A stretch of 64,000 bases of DNA from CAXXOK01 sp963674895 (lineage in GTDB: Bacteria > Bacillota > Clostridia > Christensenellales > Aristaeellaceae): NCBI GenBank assembly GCA_963674895.2, contig CAXXCY010000001.1:434001-498000 (forward strand), read 5' to 3'. The position numbers and the translations under genes are program-made. How positions within the stretch are numbered: position 1 is the first letter of the stretch; the number at the start of each line of letters is the position of its first letter. The notes below the pieces were generated by a model, which made no database searches, was not told where the DNA came from, and saw nothing but the letters and a program-made list of their open reading frames with translations. Positions 59,811 to 64,000 of this stretch are shown here, in pieces.

Positions 59811-60389
59811 TCAGGGATTAACCCACCACCTGATAGCATCTTCAGCTTCAATGCTCTCAGGCTCAACGATCTTTTGTGCAATGCCAGAAGTTATGGCGGT
59901 GGTGGCGTCAACTATCTTGGGAACGCCGTGCAAATGCTCTTTAATATCAATAGCTCGCTCAGCACCATTGGTACGTTCATTGAAAATATCGCAGTAGCGC
60001 TCAACATCGGCATCAAGTGAAGCAACTCGTTCAGCAAGCCTTGAATGATCAGTTTCGCCGTTCATTGTCCAGCTGAAATCATGCACGAGAAATTTGCTAT
60101 GTGGAACCATCCATCTTGTATCGCTTGCTAAATACATTATTACAGCAATCGATTCTACATCCGACAAATTCACGATAGTAATCGGTATCATTTCATGAAT
60201 TGATCGGATGAAATTATAGAAAGTAAAACCTGCTCGAAGGTTTCCTCCACCACTTGAGAGCTTAATAAGGATCGATTCTGCGCGATTCTCATTTTGATAA
60301 CTCATTCCATCAGAAATTAAGTTGATAAGCTGACTAACGGTTTTTTCGTTGACAGACACAAAGAAATTGAAGATATGAGGTTTTGCCAT
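59811..60389 (-). CDS. orphan ClpP-like serine protease
   Basis: Protein of 192 residues with the ClpP/crotonase fold: ILIKLSSGGGNLRAGFTFYN (substrate-binding loop, SPGG in classical ClpP), VNLSDVESIAVIMYLASDTR with the probable nucleophile Ser80, and MVPHSKFLVHDFSW with His103. The oxyanion GxAASMG motif is changed to DVESIAV. The last third is helical (RLAERVASLDADVERYCDIF). AT-rich and lying between repeats, unlike its neighbours, so probably acquired. Not the housekeeping ClpP; the closest idea is a phage head-maturation or ClpP-like protease. AAGGTGG site. Confidence 0.75.
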   Translation of the reverse strand: MAKPHIFNFFVSVNEKTVSQLINLISDGMSYQNENRAESILIKLSSGGGNLRAGFTFYNFIRSIHEMIPITIVNLSDVESIAVIMYLASDTRWMVPHSKFLVHDFSWTMNGETDHSRLAERVASLDADVERYCDIFNERTNGAERAIDIKEHLHGVPKIVDATTAITSGIAQKIVEPESIEAEDAIRWWVNP

Positions 60390-60439
60390 TACGACACCAC
60401 CTTTTACAATAATTGTACCCTTCCATTAGCCACTCCTAG

Positions 60440-60548
60440 ACGGCTCAAAAGGGTTGAGTTGCTAGACGGCAAGGAGGGGGCGGGTTGAGTTTACTCCCCT
60501 GTAAATGATGCACGGCCCCGACGAAACCAACAACGCAAATCGCCATCA
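60440..60548 (+). repeat. R3 structured repeat, copy C
   Basis: More diverged copy: GACGGCTCAAAAGGGTTGAG, TTGCTAGACGGCAAGGAGG, TTGAG, apical hairpin TTTAC-TCCCCT-GTAAA, ATGATG, CCAACAACGCAAATCG. Compared with copy A both sides of the apical stem have changed together (CTTAC/GTAAG to TTTAC/GTAAA), so pairing is preserved. Confidence 0.7.
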
Positions 60549-60569
60549 TCCCGAAACTCGTCGCCGCAT

Positions 60570-60698
60570 CCAGACGGCTCAAAAGGCGTGAGATGCTAGG
60601 AAGCGAGGGTGGCAGAAGGCTGAGCTTACTCGTTTGTAAGTGATGCCGACTGCCATCCCGAAGCTGACACCGCAGGTCATGCCTTTTCAGCCGTCTGG
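60570..60698 (+). repeat. R3 structured repeat, copy D
   Basis: Outer stem CCAGACGGCT / AGCCGTCTGG continued by AAAAGGC / GCCTTTT, middle stem TGGCAG / CTGCCA, apical hairpin CTTAC-TCGTTT-GTAAG. The element reaches into the last codons of yebC and supplies its TGA stop (60687-60689). Its outer stem is therefore partly coding. Confidence 0.8.
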
Positions 60699-61421
60699 AA
60701 GTTCGGCGTTGTGCCAGACGTTCTGCACATCGTCGTTGTCGTCCAGCATATCAAGCATCTTCTGGATTTTAACGGCGTTCTCCGCGTCGGGCGTCACGTA
60801 GTTCTGGGGGATCATCTGCAGCTCTGCGGATGCGAACTCCAGGCCGCCTGCCTCCAGCGTTTCGCGCACCTGGGAAAACCCGGCGGGATCGGTGGTAATT
60901 TCAAACGCCTCCTTCTCGGCGACCACATCCTCCGCGCCGGCTTCCAGCGCGGCCATCATCACCGTATCCTCATCGGTATCCGCCGTGCGCTCCAAAACCA
61001 GCACGCCCTTTTTATCAAACATAAACCCGACCGAGCCGGTGACGCCCAGCGTCCCGTCGTTTTTGGAAAAGCAATGGCGCACGTCGCTGGCGGTGCGGTT
61101 GCGGTTGTCGGAGATGCACTCCACGATCACCGCCACGCCGCCGGGCGCGTAGCCCTCGTACGTGATTTCAAAATACTCCACGTTGCCCAGCTCGCCCGCT
61201 GCCTTTTTGATGGAGCGGTCGATATTGTCGTTGGGCATGTTGTTCGCCTTGGCCTTGGCGATCACATCCCGGAGCTTGGAGTTTGAGGCGGGGTCGCCGC
61301 CGCCGCCGTCGCGCACCGCGACGGCGATCTCACGGCCGATCTTGGTGAATATCTTCCCGCGAACGGCGTCGGTTTTCCCCTTTTTATGCTGTATATTCGC
61401 CCATTTGCTGTGTCCGGACAC
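60687..61421 (-). CDS. YebC/PmpR-family protein
   Basis: Conserved DNA- or ribosome-associated protein of 244 residues. Family landmarks in order: SGHSKWANIQHKKGKTDAVR, GKIFTKIGREIAVAVRDGGG, NNMPNDNIDRSIKKAAGE, YEGYAPGGVAVIVECISDNR, NRTASDVRHCFSKNDGTLG and SVGFMFDKKGV. Members have been described as transcription regulators and, more recently, as helpers of proline-rich translation. The GTG at 61421 has AAAGG at a proper distance, while the ATG at 61427 is only three bases from it. Confidence 0.93.
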   Translation of the reverse strand: MSGHSKWANIQHKKGKTDAVRGKIFTKIGREIAVAVRDGGGGDPASNSKLRDVIAKAKANNMPNDNIDRSIKKAAGELGNVEYFEITYEGYAPGGVAVIVECISDNRNRTASDVRHCFSKNDGTLGVTGSVGFMFDKKGVLVLERTADTDEDTVMMAALEAGAEDVVAEKEAFEITTDPAGFSQVRETLEAGGLEFASAELQMIPQNYVTPDAENAVKIQKMLDMLDDNDDVQNVWHNAELPDG

Positions 61422-61506
61422 TTTCATCAGCCTTTCAACTTGTTGTATTCACAATATAGCATGACCTCCGGCGAAATTCAAGAACCGGCAGGGCTGCTGT
61501 ACGGGG

Positions 61507-61684
61507 AATGAGGAATGATGAATTGATGGAAGATTGCTCCGCAATCTGACGATTTCCTGCCGTAAACAAATGTTGGCTGCTAGTACGTATGTTGGGTAAC
61601 GGTTTATCGGATAAAGAGTTTTATTCATCGGTTGCGAAAGCAACCGCACCACAATTCCTAATTCCTCATTCCTAATTCCTCATT
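61507..61684. repeat. R1 repeat, full copy upstream of gyrB
   Basis: Left end AATGAGGAATGATGAATTG, hairpin AGATTGC-TCC-GCAATCT, variable middle, hairpin CGGTTGC-GAAA-GCAACCG, right end ATTCCTAATTCCTCATTCC plus CTAATTCCTCATT. About 178 bases, in the same arrangement as the copy at 28677 but with an unrelated middle. Confidence 0.8.
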
Positions 61685-61769
61685 GTTCCCGCGGCGCGGC
61701 GGGCAGCGCCGCGCCGCGGGAACCGTCACTTTCCACAGAGAATCGCACATATTAATAGGTAGGATTATT

Positions 61770-61798
61770 TTGCATTTGGACTCCGGAAATGGTATAAT
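61770..61798 (+). promoter_or_regulatory. gyrB promoter
   Basis: TTGCAT (61770-61775), 17 bases, TATAAT (61793-61798). Confidence 0.7.
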
Positions 61799-61849
61799 AA
61801 TATAGGAATTATAAGGTTTTTTTAAGGACTCAAAGGAGTGGACAGATCA

Positions 61850-63811
61850 GTGCCGGATTCGATCCAGAATACCCCCGCCGCGAAGGGCGGCGCATACGAT
61901 GAAAACGATATTCAAGTGCTGGAAGGCCTGGAGGCCGTGCGCAAACGCCCGGGCATGTATATCGGCTCCACGGATTACCGCGGGCTGCACCACTGCGTGT
62001 ACGAGATCGTGGATAACGCCGTGGACGAGGCCCTGGCGGGCTTTTGCACGGAGATTTTGGTCACCCTGCACGGGGACGGCAGCTGTTCCGTCAGGGACAA
62101 CGGCCGCGGCTTCCCCGTGGGCATCCACCCCAAGGTCGGCCGCCCCGCGGTGGAGGTTTGCTTAACGATGCTGCACGCGGGCGGCAAGTTCGGCGGCAAG
62201 GGCTACAAGGTGTCGGGCGGGCTGCACGGCGTGGGCGCGAGCGTGGTCAACGCGCTTTCCAAACGCCTGATCGTGACCGTGTCCCAGGACGGCAAGGTGC
62301 ACCAGCAGGAATACTCGCGCGGCAAGGCGCTGTACGATCTGAAGGTCGTCGGCGAAACGCAGGAAACCGGCACGTTCATCCGGTTCTGGCCCGACGTGAA
62401 GACTGATGAGAACCCCGACGGTATTTTCGAAACCGGAGACTTTCAAACCACCGTCATCAAGGTGCGCATGCGCGAGATGGCGTTCCTCAATAAGGGCATC
62501 CGCATCACGCTGGTTGACGAGCGCGAAACCCCGCCCGTGGAGCGCAGCTACTACTACGAGGGCGGGATCGTCGAGTTCGTCAAGTACCTCAACAAGAACA
62601 AGCAGGTGCTGTTCGACGAGCCCATCTACGTGGAGGGCGTATCCGAGGATGAAACCTCGGTCGAGGTTGCTTTCCAGTACTCCGAGAGCTATACGGAGAA
62701 TATCTTCTCCTTTGCCAACAATATCCACACCCCGGAGGGCGGCACGCACCTCACGGGCTTTTCCACGGGGCTGACCCGCGCCGTGAACAATTACGGCCGA
62801 AGCTTCAAGTATTTGAAGGACAACGACCAGAACCTCAAAAGCGAGGATGTGCGCGAAAGCCTCGCGGCGATCGTAAGCGTGAAGCTCAAGGAACCGCAGT
62901 TCGAGGGCCAGACCAAGTCCAAGCTCGGCAATTCCAGCACGCGCACGATCGTGGATAACCTCGTGTACGACGCGGTGTATACCTACCTGTCGGAAACGCC
63001 GGCCGTCGGGCGCGCGATACTGGACCGCTGCATCAACGCCGCCCGCGCACGCGAGGCCGCGCGCAAGGCGCGCGAGCTCACACGCCGCAAGGGCGTGCTG
63101 GAATCGGCGTCCATGCCTGGCAAGCTTGCGGACTGCACCGAGCGCGACCCCGCCAAGTGCGAAATCTTCCTCGTGGAGGGCAACTCCGCCGGCGGCAGCG
63201 CCAAAAACGGCCGCGACCGCATGTTCCAGGCCATCCTACCGCTGCGCGGCAAAATATTGAACGTGGAAAAGGTGCGCATCGACCGCGCGCTCTCAAACAA
63301 CGAGATCAAGACCATGATCACGGCATTCGGCTGCGGCTACGGCGAGGACTTCAATATCGAAAAGCTGCGCTACCACCGCATCGTCTGCATGACCGACGCG
63401 GACGTGGACGGCGCGCATATCCGCATCCTCATGCTCACGTTCTTCTACCGCTACATGCGCCCGCTGGTCGAAAAGGGCTATGTGTACATCGCCATGCCGC
63501 CGCTTTACAAGGTGACCAAGAACAAAAAGGAATACTACGTCTACAACGATATAGAGCTGGATAAGCTGCTGCAGGAGATCGGGCGCGAGCCCAAGCCCGA
63601 ACTCCAGCGCTACAAGGGCCTGGGCGAGATGAGCGCCGAGCAGCTCTGGCAGACCACCATGAACCCCGAAACCCGCGTGATGATGCAGGTTTCCCTTTCC
63701 GATGCCATCGCCGCCGACGAGCTCATGACCCTTTTGATGGGCGACCAGGTGGAGCCCCGCCGCGAGTTCATCGAGGAAAACGCCAAGCTCGTTACGGATC
63801 TTGATATTTAG
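61850..63811 (+). CDS. gyrB: DNA gyrase subunit B
   Basis: ATPase subunit of DNA gyrase, about 653 residues. GHKL ATP site: EIVDNAVDEALAGF, DNGRGFPVGIHPK, and GGKFGGKGYKVSGGLHGVGA read across the lid. The transducer ends with QTKSKLGNS, which favours GyrB over ParE. The TOPRIM domain has FLVEGNSAGGSAKNGRDR and MTDADVDGAHIRILMLTFFY; KGLGEMSAEQLWQTTMNPET is the C-terminal GyrB tail. A GTG at 61838 overlaps the AAAGGAG site, so the GTG at 61850 is preferred although its spacing is a little long. gyrA follows after an R2 repeat. Confidence 0.95.
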   Translation: MPDSIQNTPAAKGGAYDENDIQVLEGLEAVRKRPGMYIGSTDYRGLHHCVYEIVDNAVDEALAGFCTEILVTLHGDGSCSVRDNGRGFPVGIHPKVGRPAVEVCLTMLHAGGKFGGKGYKVSGGLHGVGASVVNALSKRLIVTVSQDGKVHQQEYSRGKALYDLKVVGETQETGTFIRFWPDVKTDENPDGIFETGDFQTTVIKVRMREMAFLNKGIRITLVDERETPPVERSYYYEGGIVEFVKYLNKNKQVLFDEPIYVEGVSEDETSVEVAFQYSESYTENIFSFANNIHTPEGGTHLTGFSTGLTRAVNNYGRSFKYLKDNDQNLKSEDVRESLAAIVSVKLKEPQFEGQTKSKLGNSSTRTIVDNLVYDAVYTYLSETPAVGRAILDRCINAARAREAARKARELTRRKGVLESASMPGKLADCTERDPAKCEIFLVEGNSAGGSAKNGRDRMFQAILPLRGKILNVEKVRIDRALSNNEIKTMITAFGCGYGEDFNIEKLRYHRIVCMTDADVDGAHIRILMLTFFYRYMRPLVEKGYVYIAMPPLYKVTKNKKEYYVYNDIELDKLLQEIGREPKPELQRYKGLGEMSAEQLWQTTMNPETRVMMQVSLSDAIAADELMTLLMGDQVEPRREFIEENAKLVTDLDI

Positions 63812-63820
63812 CGGAGTGTT

Positions 63821-63948
63821 AGGGGCTTCCGCCCCTAGAACCCTGACAAGGGCGTTGCCCTTGACCCATCATTGACCGCGCATTGCGCGGTCAATAGTGG
63901 GGTTCAGGGGCACTGCCCCTGATCTGGGTCATAGGGGTGAAACCCCTA
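63821..63948. repeat. R2 repeat, full copy between gyrB and gyrA
   Basis: TAGGGGCTTCCGCCCCTA, AAGGGCGTTGCCCTT, TTGACCGCGCATTGCGCGGTCAA, CAGGGGCACTGCCCCTG and TAGGGGTGAAACCCCTA. Nearly identical over about 125 bases to the copy at 32962 inside the phage operon. It starts about ten bases after the gyrB stop. Confidence 0.85.
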
Positions 63949-63978
63949 TCGCCTCCCCCAAAGCAAAGGAGCGCAACC

Positions 63979-64000
63979 ATGTCAGAAATCCAGGATAGAC
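63979..64000 (+). CDS. gyrA: DNA gyrase subunit A, first codons only
   Basis: ATG at 63979 with AAAGGAG nine bases upstream, encoding M-S-E-I-Q-D-R before the window ends. The call rests on the position directly behind gyrB and the typical gyrA N-terminus; the rest is outside the window. Confidence 0.75.

Larger units (their letters stand above)
61422..61849. other. divergent control region of yebC and gyrB with an R1 copy
   Basis: No gene. A full R1 repeat (61507-61684) occupies the middle. A short GC palindrome (GCGGCGCGGCGGGCAGCGCC-type, 61687-61720) and the gyrB promoter follow. Confidence 0.6.

Noticed and set aside
59718..60020. 100-codon plus-strand frame with a plausible ribosome site
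   Set aside because: Overlaps the ClpP-like gene antisense over 210 bases. Only its first 30 codons look protein-like, so a short real gene cannot be excluded but is not supported.

Overview
The window is a 64 kb chromosomal segment of a GC-rich, Gram-positive-type bacterium. It is most likely a gut-associated Bacillota of class Clostridia; a Christensenellales-like relative is my inference. The basis is a T-box-controlled trp operon, ATPase-less sugar ABC operon, DegV, YebC, gyrB-gyrA, strong AGGAGG ribosome sites and many secreted SH3-like proteins. I see no tRNA, rRNA or CRISPR array.

Layout. 0.1-3.2 kb: two unrecognised secreted proteins. 3.2-9.9 kb: an arabinoside uptake and hydrolysis operon (GH127 enzyme, solute-binding protein, two permeases) divergent from its LacI-type repressor, with operators and promoters visible between them. 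9.9-13.4 kb: an iron-sulfur aldo/keto reductase, a secreted peptidoglycan-binding/PDZ protein and an AT-rich AbiH-type phage-defence gene. 13.4-20.3 kb: a complete trpE-G-D-C-(F-B)-A operon behind a tryptophan T-box; trpF and trpB are one uninterrupted reading frame. 20.4-25.1 kb: an exonuclease-BRCT gene split by an in-frame TGA, a MerR regulator with its MFS exporter, a DUF2202 protein and a secreted protein.

25.2-40.0 kb (minus strand): a compact phage structural operon running terS, terL, portal, scaffold, capsid, connectors, tail tube, frameshifted tail chaperone, short tape measure, Dit, Gp37-like, fibres, XkdX, endolysin, holin. No integrase, replication or lysogeny gene lies in or beside it. 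A divergent orphan OmpR-type regulator with a degenerate receiver (40.2 kb) faces terS. About 19 kb away (58.3-59.6 kb) is a phage-type switch: an XRE repressor, a consensus promoter with symmetric operators, and a DUF1492-type late regulator. I infer a domesticated phage, possibly a gene-transfer-agent-like particle.

41-49.5 kb: flavodoxin-like protein, lipoprotein, acetyltransferase, HAD phosphatase and DegV, then an AT-rich foreign island with a truncated IS256 transposase, an intact IS3-family element, a RelA/SpoT-domain gene cut by it and a small HTH gene. 49.6-52.7 kb: EamA transporter, TPR lipoprotein, acetyltransferase, Nudix hydrolase. 52.9-58.2 kb: a giant repeat-rich surface protein, open for 770 codons and then scattered over all three frames by one-base homopolymer indels. 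59.8-64 kb: an orphan ClpP-like protein, yebC, gyrB and the start of gyrA.

Three families of dispersed palindromic repeats (called R1, R2 and R3 here) recur through the window, nearly all directly after stop codons. R3 shows compensatory base changes in its stems and is the best candidate for an undescribed structured RNA or mobile hairpin.
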